Of a DNA stretch of 32,346 nt, positions 23,089 to 31,146 are shown one piece after another. The stretch covers positions 1 to 32,346 of the forward strand of contig NZ_LATD01000076.1 of NCBI RefSeq assembly GCF_000981895.1, in the 5' to 3' direction. This DNA comes from Streptomyces odonnellii. GTDB taxonomy: Bacteria; Actinomycetota; Actinomycetes; Streptomycetales; Streptomycetaceae. Under the pieces are notes generated by a model. It saw only the letters and a program-made list of their open reading frames with translations, was not told the DNA's origin and ran no database searches. The translations under genes were made by a program, and so were the position numbers. The stretch's first letter is position 1; each line of letters starts with the position of its first letter.

Positions 23089-23448
23089 GTGGATCGTGTC
23101 GCGCTGCGCGGCCTCAAGGCCCGTGGGCACCATGGCGTCTTCCCCCGGGAACGGGAGGAGGGCCAGACCTTCATCGTGGATCTGGTGCTCGGCCTGGACA
23201 CCCGTCCCGCAGCGGTCGACGACGACCTGGCGAAGACCGTGCACTACGGAATCGTGGCCGAGGAGGTCGTGGAGGTCGTCGAGGGGGAGCCCGTCGACCT
23301 GATCGAGACCCTGGCCGAGCGCATCGCCCAGCGGTGCCTGAAGCACGACCGGGTCCAGGAGGTCGAGGTGGTCGTCCACAAGCCCGACGCCCCGATCACC
23401 GTTCCGTTCGACGATGTCACCGTCACCATCACCCGGAGCCGAGCATGA
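23089..23448 (+). CDS. folB: Dihydroneopterin aldolase
   Basis: It converts 7,8-dihydroneopterin to 6-hydroxymethyl-dihydropterin and glycolaldehyde. The product is 119 aa from GTG 23089, with AGGAG (23076-23080) 8 nt upstream. The open frame upstream to 22864 is non-coding. Motifs are RVALRGLKARGHHGVFPREREEGQTFIVDLVLGLD (active-site GHHGVF.RE, substrate Glu), KTVHYGIVAEEVVEVVEGEPVDLIETLAERIA, and VVVHKPDAPITVPFDDVTVTITR with the conserved Lys-Pro. The stop overlaps the folK start (ATGA). Confidence 0.95.
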   Translation: MDRVALRGLKARGHHGVFPREREEGQTFIVDLVLGLDTRPAAVDDDLAKTVHYGIVAEEVVEVVEGEPVDLIETLAERIAQRCLKHDRVQEVEVVVHKPDAPITVPFDDVTVTITRSRA

Positions 23449-24059
23449 GCGTGTTCTCTACCAATGGGCCGCAGAGCGACCCCACCGTGCAGCCGGTACC
23501 CGCCTCTGTGGTCGCGCAGGTGGACGCGGCGGACACCACGCTCTCCAATCCGAAACGCGCCGTGGTCTCCCTCGGCTCCAATCTCGGCAACAGACTGGAG
23601 ACCCTCCAGGGCGCCATCGACGCGCTGGAGGACACGCCCGGCCTGCGGGTCAAGGCGGTCTCCCCGGTGTACGAGACGGAGCCCTGGGGTGTCGAACCGG
23701 GCACCCAGCCGTCGTACTTCAACGCGGTCGTCGTGATCAGGACGACACTGCCGCCGTCGTCCCTGCTGGAGCGCGGCCAGGCCATCGAGGAGGCGTTCGA
23801 CCGGGTCCGGGACGAGCGCTGGGGGCCGCGCACCATAGACGTGGACATCCTGGCGTACGCGGACGTCGTCTCGGACGACCCGCAGCTCACCCTCCCTCAC
23901 CCCCGCGCCCATGAACGCGCCTTCGTGCTCGCTCCGTGGTACGACGTGGAGCCGGAGGCACAGGTGGCCGGCCATGGCGCGGTCGCCGAGCTGCTCGCGC
24001 GGATCGGCCGCGGCGGTGTGCGGACCCGGGAGGATCTGGAACTCCGCCTCCCCGAGTAG
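23445..24059 (+). CDS. folK: 2-amino-4-hydroxy-6-hydroxymethyldihydropteridine pyrophosphokinase
   Basis: It pyrophosphorylates hydroxymethyl-dihydropterin to give the folP substrate. The product is 204 aa from ATG 23445, overlapping folB by 4 nt. The first 35 or so residues are a non-conserved extension. The core starts at RAVVSLGSNLGNRLETLQGAI; VSPVYETEPWG, YFNAVVVIRTTL, and the HPPK signature DERWGPRTIDVDILAYAD (with the two Mg-binding Asp) follow, then LPHPRAHERAFVLAPWYDVEP. The order folB-folK directly after folP matches consecutive pathway steps. Confidence 0.95.
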   Translation: MSVFSTNGPQSDPTVQPVPASVVAQVDAADTTLSNPKRAVVSLGSNLGNRLETLQGAIDALEDTPGLRVKAVSPVYETEPWGVEPGTQPSYFNAVVVIRTTLPPSSLLERGQAIEEAFDRVRDERWGPRTIDVDILAYADVVSDDPQLTLPHPRAHERAFVLAPWYDVEPEAQVAGHGAVAELLARIGRGGVRTREDLELRLPE

Positions 24060-24063
24060 TCGT

Positions 24064-24069
24064 TAGGCT
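24064..24069 (+). promoter_or_regulatory. Putative -10 box upstream of DUF3180 gene
   Basis: TAGGCT (TAnnnT) begins 4 nt after the folK stop and 45 nt before GTG 24109. It would give a short leader containing the GAAGGGCGG ribosome-binding site. Confidence 0.35.
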
Positions 24070-24108
24070 CAGCGGGTCGGTACGGCAAGGCGAAGGGCGG
24101 CTCTCTCG

Positions 24109-24612
24109 GTGAAGCAGTTGCGGATCGGCGTCCTGGCCGGCCTGTTCGTGGTGGCCGGTGTGCTCGCCTGGGCCGGTGCCCGGCTCTGGGACTCGTTCGG
24201 CACGCTGCCGAGCGTCCCGCTCGCGGCGCCCATCGTCCTGGCCGTGATCGCCGCCGTGCTCACCGCCACCGCCCTGTCCCTGCGCGCCCGGCTCAAGGCC
24301 CAGCGCGAGCGCCGCCCCGACGCCAAGGGGGTCGATCCTCTGATGGCGGCCCGCGCGGTCGTCTTCGGCCAGGCCAGCGCCCTGGTGGCGGCCCTGGTCT
24401 CAGGTATCTACGGCGGTACGGGCGTCTATCTCCTGGGCCATCTCGACATCCCCTCCCGCCGCGACCAGGCCATCTATGCGGGCTTCTCGGTCCTGGCGGG
24501 CATCGCGGTGATCGTCGCGGCCTTCTTCCTGGAGCGCGTCTGCAAGCTCCCCGAGGACCCGGAGGACAAGAACCACAACAACCACGGCACGGCCCCCGCC
24601 GGCCCGGTCTGA
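24109..24612 (+). CDS. DUF3180 integral membrane protein
   Basis: The product is 167 aa from GTG 24109, preceded by GAAGGGCGG (24092-24100). Four hydrophobic helices are visible: about 6-24 (IGVLAGLFVVAGVLAWAGA), 38-58 (APIVLAVIAAVLTATALSL), 84-110 (VVFGQASALVAALVSGIYGGTGVYLL) and 120-142 (AIYAGFSVLAGIAVIVAAFFLE). A cytoplasmic basic loop (RLKAQRERRPDAKGVDPLMAARA) lies between helices 2 and 3. This pattern and its place right after folK are those of the actinobacterial DUF3180 family; the function is unknown. The C-terminus is short, His/Asn-rich (DKNHNNHG) and likely unstructured. It is convergent with folE. Confidence 0.87.
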   Translation: MKQLRIGVLAGLFVVAGVLAWAGARLWDSFGTLPSVPLAAPIVLAVIAAVLTATALSLRARLKAQRERRPDAKGVDPLMAARAVVFGQASALVAALVSGIYGGTGVYLLGHLDIPSRRDQAIYAGFSVLAGIAVIVAAFFLERVCKLPEDPEDKNHNNHGTAPAGPV

Positions 24613-24660
24613 GCCGCTACGGCCGCTGAGCGCCGAGCCACCACGACCCCGAGCGCCACG

Positions 24661-24680
24661 GCCGGCCGCCAGCGGCCGGC
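24661..24680. terminator. Bidirectional terminator between DUF3180 gene and folE
   Basis: GCCGGCCG (24661-24668), loop CCAG, CGGCCGGC (24673-24680): a very stable hairpin just 3 nt past the folE stop (24684) on the minus strand and 49 nt after the DUF3180 stop. Confidence 0.7.
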
Positions 24681-24683
24681 GTG

Positions 24684-25289
24684 TCAGCGGGCCATGATCA
24701 GGCTCATGGCCTCCGCCCGGGTCGCCGGCACCCGCAACTGCCCGCGCACCGCCGACGTGATCGTCTTGGCCCCCGGCTTGCGCACCCCGCGCATGGTCAT
24801 GCACATGTGCTCGCACTCAATGACCACGATCACCCCCCGCGGATCCAGGATCTCCATCAGGGAGTCGGCGATCTGTGTGGTCAGCCGCTCCTGGACCTGC
24901 GGCCGGCGGGCGTAGACATCCACCAGCCGGGCCAGCTTCGAAAGACCCGTGATCTTCCCGTCCGCCGACGGGATGTAGCCGACATGGGCCACCCCCACAA
25001 AGGGGACCAGGTGATGTTCGCAGGAGGACATCACTTCGATGTCCTTCACCAGCACCATTTCGTCATGGCCGAGATCGAACGTGGTCGTCAGCACGTCCTC
25101 CGGCGTCTGCCACAGTCCCGCGAATATCTCCCTGTACGCGCGGGCCACACGACCGGGGGTCGCTCGCAGACCCTCGCGGTCCGGGTCCTCCCCGACGGCG
25201 ATGAGGAGTTCGCGCACCGCATTCTCCGCCCGCTTCTCGTCGAATTCGCGTATGGGCGTCTCACCCTCCAGCGTCACCGGGTCGGTCAT
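24684..25289 (-). CDS. folE: GTP cyclohydrolase I
   Basis: It converts GTP to 7,8-dihydroneopterin triphosphate, the first step of folate synthesis. The product is 201 aa from ATG 25289, with GAGG about 6 nt upstream. The zinc and catalytic sites are intact: [22 protein letters not shown] (Cys and His ligands) and [27 protein letters not shown] (second Cys ligand, substrate region). [23 protein letters not shown] is the central signature. The standard zinc-dependent type IA enzyme is therefore present. It is downstream of ftsH on the same strand but separated by a strong terminator, so it has its own start or depends on read-through. Confidence 0.95.
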   Translation of the reverse strand: MTDPVTLEGETPIREFDEKRAENAVRELLIAVGEDPDREGLRATPGRVARAYREIFAGLWQTPEDVLTTTFDLGHDEMVLVKDIEVMSSCEHHLVPFVGVAHVGYIPSADGKITGLSKLARLVDVYARRPQVQERLTTQIADSLMEILDPRGVIVVIECEHMCMTMRGVRKPGAKTITSAVRGQLRVPATRAEAMSLIMAR

Positions 25290-25331
25290 GTGTGCCTCGT
25301 TCCTGTGCCGTCCTCGTGGGCGGGCAGACGA

Positions 25332-25372
25332 ATGCCGCGCCCCCACAGGCTAAAACCTGGGGGGCGCGGCAT
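25332..25372 (-). terminator. Strong terminator downstream of ftsH
   Basis: A 13-bp perfect stem (25332-25344 with 25360-25372) is extended by CAGG/CCTG after one bulged A, with loop CTAAAA. It begins 30 nt after the ftsH stop on the minus strand. Its stability makes it a convincing factor-independent terminator. Confidence 0.85.
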
Positions 25373-25401
25373 CCATTCCGGGCCGTATGAGAGGCCGGGC
25401 C

Positions 25402-27429
25402 TCAGCTCTCCGGACGGTCCTCGGGGAGCGCCTCGGCGGAGGTGTCGCCGTTGGTCACGGCGGGCATTCCGCCGTTCGACCCTGCCGCGCCATTGGTCAG
25501 TGCCAGCTCCTTGGGCGAGAGAACCGGCGGGCGTGTCGAGGGCGTACGACGCGAGGAGCCGGTCCACGCCGGACGGGCCGGACGCTTGACGACGGTCGCG
25601 AAGACCTCGGCGATCTGGTCCTTGTTGAGCGTCTCCTTCTCCAGGAGCGCGAGCACCAGATTGTCGAGAACGTCACGGTTCTCGACGAGGATCTCCCAGG
25701 CCTCGTTGTGCGCGGTCTCGATGAGCTTCTTGACCTCTTCGTCGACCAGCGCCGCGACCTCTTCCGAGTAGTCGCGCTGGTGCGCCATCTCCCGGCCGAG
25801 GAACGGCTCCGTGTTGTCGCCGCCGAACTTGATCGCGCCGAGCCGCTCGGTCATGCCGTACTGCGTGACCATCGCGCGGGCCGTGGCCGTGGCCTTCTCG
25901 ATGTCGTTGGCCGCGCCCGTGGTCGGGTCGTGGAAGACCAGCTCCTCGGCCGCGCGCCCGCCCAGCATGTACGCGAGCTGGTCGAGCATCTCGTTGCGCG
26001 TGGTCGAGTACTTGTCCTCGTCGGGCAGGACCATGGTGTAGCCCAGCGCCCGGCCACGGCTGAGGATCGTGATCTTGTGGACCGGGTCGGAGTTCGGAGA
26101 CGCCGCAGCGACCAGGGCGTGTCCGCCCTCGTGGTACGCGGTGATCTTCTTCTCCTTCTCGGACATGATCCGGGTCCGCTTCTGCGGGCCCGCCACGACG
26201 CGGTCGATCGCCTCGTCCAGGGAGTGGTTGTCGATCAGCTTCTTGTCGCTGCGCGCCGTCAGGAGCGCCGCTTCGTTCAGCACGTTCGCCAGATCCGCGC
26301 CGGTGAATCCGGGCGTACGACGGGCGACCGCGCCCAGATCGACGTCCGGGGCGACCGGCTTGCCCTTCTGGTGGACCTTGAGGATCTCCAGCCGGCCCTG
26401 CATGTCCGGGCGGTCGACGGCGATCTGCCGGTCGAAGCGGCCGGGACGCAGCAGCGCCGGGTCGAGGATGTCGGGCCGGTTCGTGGCGGCGATCAGGATC
26501 ACGCCGCCCTTCACATCGAAGCCGTCCATCTCGACCAGAAGCTGGTTCAGCGTCTGCTCGCGCTCGTCATGACCGCCGCCGAGGCCCGCGCCGCGGTGTC
26601 GGCCGACGGCGTCGATCTCGTCGACGAACACGATCGCCGGGGCGTTCGCCTTGGCCTGCTCGAAGAGGTCGCGGACGCGGGACGCGCCGACACCGACGAA
26701 CATCTCGACGAAGTCGGAGCCGGAGATCGAGTAGAACGGCACCCCGGCCTCACCCGCGACCGCGCGGGCGAGCAGCGTCTTGCCCGTACCGGGCGGGCCG
26801 TACAGCAGCACACCCTTCGGGATCTTGGCGCCGACCGCCTGGAATTTCGCCGGCTCCTGGAGGAACTCCTTGATCTCGTGGAGTTCCTCGACCGCCTCGT
26901 CGGATCCCGCCACATCGGCGAAGGTCGTCTTGGGGGTGTCCTTGGTGATGAGCTTGGCCTTGGACTTCCCGAACTGCATGACCCGGGAGCCGCCGCCCTG
27001 CATCTGATTCATCAGGAACAGGAAGACGACGACGATCAGGACGAAGGGCAGCAGAGACAGCAGCACCGAGATGAACGGACTCTGCTTCGACGGCGAGACC
27101 GTATAGCCCTTGCTGATGTCGCCGTTCTGGAACTTGACCTGAAGCGTCTTGGCCAGCGTCGATCCCTGGCTGCCGATATAGCTCGCCTGGATCTTGTCGC
27201 TGCCCTTGACCTTCAGGCCGTCCTTGAGGTCGACCTTGATGATCTGCTCGTCACCGGTGGTCAGTCTGACCTGCTCGGCCTGGTTCTTGTTGATCGCCTG
27301 GACGACCTCACCGGTGTCCACCGTCTTGTAGCCGCCCGACGAGCCGACGACCTGCATCAGCACGACCACGGCGAGGACGGCCAGCACGATCCACATGACC
27401 GGCCCACGGAAGTATCGCTTCACGTCCAT
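25402..27429 (-). CDS. ftsH: ATP-dependent zinc metalloprotease FtsH
   Basis: The product is 675 aa from ATG 27429 ([28 protein letters not shown]). The frame is open to 27564, but no start codon after the AGGAGGG at about 27465 fits better. The first membrane helix is at about 11-28 and an extracytoplasmic domain follows. The second helix is at about 115-140 ([23 protein letters not shown]). The AAA module has Walker A GPPGTGKT near 210, Walker B IVFVDEID, and the [24 protein letters not shown]. The zinc motif HEGGH is near 433-437. It degrades membrane and some cytosolic proteins as a hexamer. The C-terminal 60 or so residues are Pro/Ser/Ala-rich and disordered. hpt lies just upstream on the same strand but has its own terminator. 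Confidence 0.96.
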   Translation of the reverse strand: MDVKRYFRGPVMWIVLAVLAVVVLMQVVGSSGGYKTVDTGEVVQAINKNQAEQVRLTTGDEQIIKVDLKDGLKVKGSDKIQASYIGSQGSTLAKTLQVKFQNGDISKGYTVSPSKQSPFISVLLSLLPFVLIVVVFLFLMNQMQGGGSRVMQFGKSKAKLITKDTPKTTFADVAGSDEAVEELHEIKEFLQEPAKFQAVGAKIPKGVLLYGPPGTGKTLLARAVAGEAGVPFYSISGSDFVEMFVGVGASRVRDLFEQAKANAPAIVFVDEIDAVGRHRGAGLGGGHDEREQTLNQLLVEMDGFDVKGGVILIAATNRPDILDPALLRPGRFDRQIAVDRPDMQGRLEILKVHQKGKPVAPDVDLGAVARRTPGFTGADLANVLNEAALLTARSDKKLIDNHSLDEAIDRVVAGPQKRTRIMSEKEKKITAYHEGGHALVAAASPNSDPVHKITILSRGRALGYTMVLPDEDKYSTTRNEMLDQLAYMLGGRAAEELVFHDPTTGAANDIEKATATARAMVTQYGMTERLGAIKFGGDNTEPFLGREMAHQRDYSEEVAALVDEEVKKLIETAHNEAWEILVENRDVLDNLVLALLEKETLNKDQIAEVFATVVKRPARPAWTGSSRRTPSTRPPVLSPKELALTNGAAGSNGGMPAVTNGDTSAEALPEDRPES

Positions 27430-27612
27430 CCATACGGAGCGAAGTCGCCCCGTCCCTCCTGCCCGTAGGTAAATGCCGCTGTGAGAAAAAGACTGTTCTT
27501 CGGACGGTACCCCAGCATTGTGGCCCGCGATGGCACGGGACGGCTGACAAACCCGTCTTCCCATGCTTCAACGGCGCGAGAGCCCCTGGGGTTCCCGGCG
27601 GCGGAGCCTTTC

Positions 27613-27644
27613 CGGCGCCGGGTCCGGCCCGTGCCCGGGCGCCG
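27613..27644 (-). terminator. Terminator downstream of hpt
   Basis: CGGCGCCGGG (27613-27622) pairs with CCCGGGCGCCG (27634-27644) with one bulged base. It starts 2 nt after the hpt stop on the minus strand. The remaining gap up to the ftsH start (27430-27612) holds the ftsH promoter region; I cannot name a clear -10/-35 pair there. Confidence 0.65.
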
Positions 27645-27646
27645 TA

Positions 27647-28210
27647 CTAGCCGCCGTAGACGTGCGGCGCAAGCGTCCCGACAAAAGGCATGTTCCGGTA
27701 CTTTTCCGAGTAATCCAGGCCATATCCGACGACAAACTCATTCGGAATGTCAAAGCCGATCCATTTGACGTCGATCGCGACCTTCGCGGCGTCCGGCTTG
27801 CGGAGCAGGGTGCACACTTCGAGCGAGGCGGGCTCGCGGGAACCGAGGTTGGAGAGGAGCCAGGACAGCGTCAGGCCCGAGTCGATGATGTCCTCGACGA
27901 TCAGGACGTGCTTGCCCTTGATGTCGGTGTCGAGGTCCTTGAGGATCCGGACCACTCCGGAGGACTGGGTGCCGGCCCCGTACGAGGAGACGGCCATCCA
28001 GTCCATCGTCACGGGGGTGGACAGCGCGCGCGCCAGGTCCGCCATGACCATCACGGCGCCCTTGAGGACCCCGACGAGAAGCAGATCCTTGCCTGCGTAC
28101 TCCGCGTCGATCTTCGCGGCCAGGTCGGCCAGCTTCGCGTCGATCTCTTCCTTGGTGATGAGCACCGACTGGAGGTCGCTGCCCATGTCCTTGTCGTCCA
28201 CCCGTATCAC
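27647..28210 (-). CDS. hpt: Hypoxanthine phosphoribosyltransferase
   Basis: It salvages hypoxanthine/guanine with PRPP to IMP/GMP. The product is 187 aa from GTG 28210; GTG 28201 and ATG 28186 are in-frame alternatives. Motifs are [20 protein letters not shown] (LKG loop), MAVSSYG(A)[15 protein letters not shown] (flexible loop), the PRPP-binding [19 protein letters not shown] with the ED-D-SG-T pattern, and [31 protein letters not shown] at the base site. These are typical of HPRT rather than XPRT or other PRTs. It lies between tilS and ftsH, the order common in Firmicutes and Actinobacteria. The gap to tilS is 65 bp. Confidence 0.96.
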   Translation of the reverse strand: MIRVDDKDMGSDLQSVLITKEEIDAKLADLAAKIDAEYAGKDLLLVGVLKGAVMVMADLARALSTPVTMDWMAVSSYGAGTQSSGVVRILKDLDTDIKGKHVLIVEDIIDSGLTLSWLLSNLGSREPASLEVCTLLRKPDAAKVAIDVKWIGFDIPNEFVVGYGLDYSEKYRNMPFVGTLAPHVYGG

Positions 28211-28275
28211 TTTCGTTGTCGGCCGGGGGTCCGGGACTCACGCCCCGGGAGACACAGCCGTAGTGCTTCCGCGCT

Positions 28276-29319
28276 TCAGCCCTGCCGGACGACCAGTCTG
28301 CCACCCTGCCTCATGGCCTCCACCCGGCCGGGCAGGTTGATGGCTCCCTGGCCGCGCCAGCCCGTGATCAGGCGGTCGACCTCTTCGATGTGACGGGCGA
28401 ACAGCGAGCCCGCGGGGGCGCCCGCGGCGATGACCGCCCTGCGCAGCACCCGGCGGCGGACGGCGGGCGGCAGCGCGTACAGCTTCGCGCAGTCCAGCAG
28501 CCCGGTCTCGTCCCGTACGGCGTGGTCCGCGTCGGCGGCCCAGGCGTCGAGGGCGTCGGCGTCGTCGCGGGAGAGCTGTGCCGTACGGGCCAGGGCCTCG
28601 ACGACACCCTTGCCGAGACATTTCTCCAGCGCGGGCAGGCCTTCGTGGCGCAGCCGCGAGCGGGTGTAGGCCGGGTCGCTGTTGTGCGGGTCGTCCCAGA
28701 CCGGGATCGACTGGACCAGACATGCCTTGCGGGCGGTCTGGCGGTCGAGCTGGAGGAAGGGGCGCCGGTAGCGGCCGGCCGTCCCCGAGACGGCCGCCAT
28801 ACCGGACAGGGAGCGGGTGCCCGAGCCGCGGGCGAGGCCCAGCAGGACGGTTTCGGCCTGGTCGTCACGGGTGTGGCCGAGCAGGACGGCGGTGGCGCCA
28901 TGGCGCTCGGCCGCGGCGTCGAGGGCGGCGTAGCGCGCGTCACGCGCGGCGGCTTCCGGACCGCCGTCGCGGCCCACGGTCACGGCGACGGACTCGACGG
29001 GGTCGAGCCGCATGGCGGCGAGCCGGGCGACGACTTCGGCGGCGCGGAGGTCGGAGCCGCTCTGGAGGCCGTGGTCGACGGTGATCCCGCCGGCCCGTAC
29101 GGAGAGCTTGGGGGCCTCGAAGGCGAGCGCGGAGGCGAGCGCCATGGAGTCGGCGCCGCCGGAGCAGGCGACCAGCACGAGCGGCCGCTCGCCGTACAGG
29201 CGCGCGGCGGAGGCCGGGGAGGCGGTGGGGGACGAGACGACCGCGCTGTCGGTCAGCACGTCGTGGAGTACGCGGCGTACCGCCAGGCGTATCGCCGCGA
29301 CCGCAGGATGGGGACCCAT
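28276..29319 (-). CDS. tilS: tRNA(Ile)-lysidine synthase
   Basis: It attaches lysine to C34 of the CAU-anticodon tRNA-Ile so that it reads AUA. The product is 347 aa from ATG 29319, with AAGGG about 9 nt upstream. The PP-loop [12 protein letters not shown] is at about 51-62. [37 protein letters not shown] and [11 protein letters not shown] are family signatures, as is [27 protein letters not shown] (the (N/S)D...R.R.R block). The C-terminal part is shorter than in E. coli TilS, as usual in actinobacteria. The 231-bp gap upstream to the metalloprotease (29320-29550) contains nothing I can name beyond a likely promoter. Confidence 0.94.
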   Translation of the reverse strand: MGPHPAVAAIRLAVRRVLHDVLTDSAVVSSPTASPASAARLYGERPLVLVACSGGADSMALASALAFEAPKLSVRAGGITVDHGLQSGSDLRAAEVVARLAAMRLDPVESVAVTVGRDGGPEAAARDARYAALDAAAERHGATAVLLGHTRDDQAETVLLGLARGSGTRSLSGMAAVSGTAGRYRRPFLQLDRQTARKACLVQSIPVWDDPHNSDPAYTRSRLRHEGLPALEKCLGKGVVEALARTAQLSRDDADALDAWAADADHAVRDETGLLDCAKLYALPPAVRRRVLRRAVIAAGAPAGSLFARHIEEVDRLITGWRGQGAINLPGRVEAMRQGGRLVVRQG

Positions 29320-29550
29320 ATCCGGTGCCCTTCGTGATGTGTTTGGGGGGTGCCTCGCTCGGTGTCCCGGCCGCTGTACAGACGGAGAGCGTCACTCAGA
29401 GTGCGTCGATGGTGACAGAACCGAGCCATTACCCGAGCATTGCACGCCTATCCCTCACTCACGGTCCCTCGGATGGGTGATACATGGGGCGTGCTTCTGC
29501 CACGGGCCGCGGGCCACCGCCGTGGATCGCCGTGAGCCGGGCCCGGGTCA

Positions 29551-30678
29551 TCAGTCCGCCTTCCGGTGCACCCGTGCGATCCAGTCGGCAGGTTCGGCGA
29601 TCTCGGCCTTGGTGGGGAGGGTGTTGGGCGAGGTCCAGACCCGGTTGAAGCCGGCCATGCCGACCTCCTCGACAACGGTCCGTACGAACCGCTCCCCGTC
29701 CCGGTACTGGCGGAGCTTGGCGTCGAGGCCGAGCAGCTTGCGCAGCGCCTGGTCGAGCCGGCTGGCGCCGCGCGCCCTGCGCTGCTGGAACTTCTCGCGG
29801 ATCTCGGCGACGGTGGCCACCACATCGGGCCCGACCCCGTCCATCACATAGTCGGCGTGGCCTTCGAGCAGGGACATCACGGCGGTCAGCCGACTGAGGA
29901 TCTCGCGCTGGCCGGGGGTCTGCACCAGCTCGACGATGCTTCTGCCGTGCTCGTCCTCCTCGCCCTCGGGCCGGCCGCCGGCGAGCGACTGGGCGGCCTC
30001 ACGAAGCCGCTCCAGCACGGTCATCGGGTCGACCTCGGTCTCGTCCAGGAAGGACTGGATCTCGCCCTGGAGGTGGTCGCGCAGCCAGGGCACACCGGTG
30101 AACTGGGTGCGGTGGGTCTCCTCGTGCAGGGCGACCCAGAGCCTGAAGTCGTGCGGATCGACGTCCAGTTCGCGCTCGACGTGGACGATGTTCGGGGCGA
30201 CGAGCAGCAGCCGTCCGGCGCTGTGTTCGCCCGCGGGGAGATCGCGGGTGGCGGGGGCGAAGGTCTCGTACTGGCCGAGCACCCGGGAGGCCATGAACGA
30301 CAGCAGCATGCCCAGCTCCACGCCGGTCACCTTGCCGCCGACCGCGCCGAGCACCGCGCCGCCGGGGGTGTTCGAGCGGCGCTCCAGCATCTTTTCGAAC
30401 AGGGGCTTGAGCAGCTCGCGGAACCCGGCCACGTTCGCCTTCACCCAGCCGGCCCGGTCGACGACCAGGACGGGGGTGTCCGGGGGCTCATGGCCGTCCG
30501 GGACCATCCGCGTGTATCCGCGTACATGCTCCTCGGAGGCCTTGGCATGCCTGCGCAGCTCGGCGACGATCGCGCGCGCCTCGTCCCGGGTCACCTCGGG
30601 CCCGGGCCGTACCAGGCGGGTCGCGGTCGCCACCGCGAGATTCCAGTCGACCATCTCGGCACCACCGATGCTCGTCAT
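29551..30678 (-). CDS. Zinc-dependent metalloprotease-like protein, DUF2342 (F420 biosynthesis-associated family)
   Basis: The product is 375 aa from ATG 30678. Minus-strand TACGGT (30685-30690), 6 nt before the ATG, suggests a leaderless start. The zincin motif HEETH (VALHEETHRTQFTGVPWL) is at about 185-189, with LLEGHADYVMDGVGPDVV farther on as the probable third-ligand region. VDWNLAVATATRLVRPGPEVTRDEA at the start, PNTPGGAVLGAVGGKVTGVELGMLLSFMASRVLGQYE-type text in the middle and VWTSPNTLPTKAEI near the end are typical of DUF2342. The family is named for co-occurrence with coenzyme F420; actual proteolysis is unproven. It is normally next to tilS and dacB in Streptomyces, as here. Confidence 0.88.
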   Translation of the reverse strand: MTSIGGAEMVDWNLAVATATRLVRPGPEVTRDEARAIVAELRRHAKASEEHVRGYTRMVPDGHEPPDTPVLVVDRAGWVKANVAGFRELLKPLFEKMLERRSNTPGGAVLGAVGGKVTGVELGMLLSFMASRVLGQYETFAPATRDLPAGEHSAGRLLLVAPNIVHVERELDVDPHDFRLWVALHEETHRTQFTGVPWLRDHLQGEIQSFLDETEVDPMTVLERLREAAQSLAGGRPEGEEDEHGRSIVELVQTPGQREILSRLTAVMSLLEGHADYVMDGVGPDVVATVAEIREKFQQRRARGASRLDQALRKLLGLDAKLRQYRDGERFVRTVVEEVGMAGFNRVWTSPNTLPTKAEIAEPADWIARVHRKAD

Positions 30679-30684
30679 GTGTCA

Positions 30685-30690
30685 ACCGTA
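30685..30690 (-). promoter_or_regulatory. Putative -10 box of leaderless DUF2342 promoter
   Basis: Minus-strand TACGGT (TAnnnT) ends 6 nt before ATG 30678, with no Shine-Dalgarno between. Confidence 0.5.
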
Positions 30691-30753
30691 CGTGGTCGGC
30701 CCGCGGAGCGGTGAGGTGTCAGGGACCGGGATCTTCCCTCGTACCGCCCCTTA

Positions 30754-30916
30754 GGCCCTGTCCGGCCGATCTTCGCGGGCCCACGACGCCTGGCACGGCA
30801 CCTCGCTGCGTTGTCGGAGTCGCCCGAGTACGTCCAGTACAAGGGCGATCCTCCGCCTTGCGATGCACCGCACCAGACGCCGCGGTCTGATCCACGAAGA
30901 TCGACCGGACAGGACC
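30754..30916. mobile_element. MITE-like non-autonomous element, copy 2 (163 bp)
   Basis: Same orientation and same ends as copy 1 at 10420, again flanked by TA on each side (30752-30753 and 30917-30918). It differs by two substitutions and lacks the 33-bp nested insert. It sits in the 457-bp gap between the dacB stop and the DUF2342 start, about 75 bp upstream of that start, so it lies just upstream of the leaderless promoter. Its imperfect-palindrome interior could affect transcription across the gap. It carries no coding sequence. Confidence 0.88.
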
Positions 30917-31047
30917 TAAGGGTTCACCGGCACCCCGGAATCAGGCCCGGGACCGGGCGGGACGGGGGCTCCGGCGCCGGTTGGGCCGTCGGAGGGCCTG
31001 GCGGAGTACGTGGACGGGGCTTCGAGAGGACGTACGGGAGGGCGTAC

Positions 31048-31108
31048 GGGACGGGCACGCGCGGCGGATACGACGGGGCACGCGGGACAGGCACGCGCGG
31101 CGGTACGA
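31048..31108. repeat. Imperfect direct repeat downstream of dacB
   Basis: GGGACGGGCACGCGCGGCGG plus ATACGA (31048-31073) is repeated as GGGACAGGCACGCGCGGCGG plus TACGA (31084-31108), a 36-bp period. The surrounding stretch 30919-31122 is very G-rich on the plus strand, with several GTACG motifs, and shows no gene. Confidence 0.6.
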
Positions 31109-31122
31109 GGGGGGCGCGCGGG

Positions 31123-31146
31123 TTCAGCGGATCGTTCAGCGGATCA
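31123..31146. repeat. 12-bp tandem duplication at the dacB stop codon
   Basis: TTCAGCGGATCG (31123-31134) is followed directly by TTCAGCGGATCA (31135-31146). On the minus strand the coding end ATCCGCTGA is thus duplicated just past the real stop; the second copy is in frame and would supply a backup stop. Confidence 0.6.
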
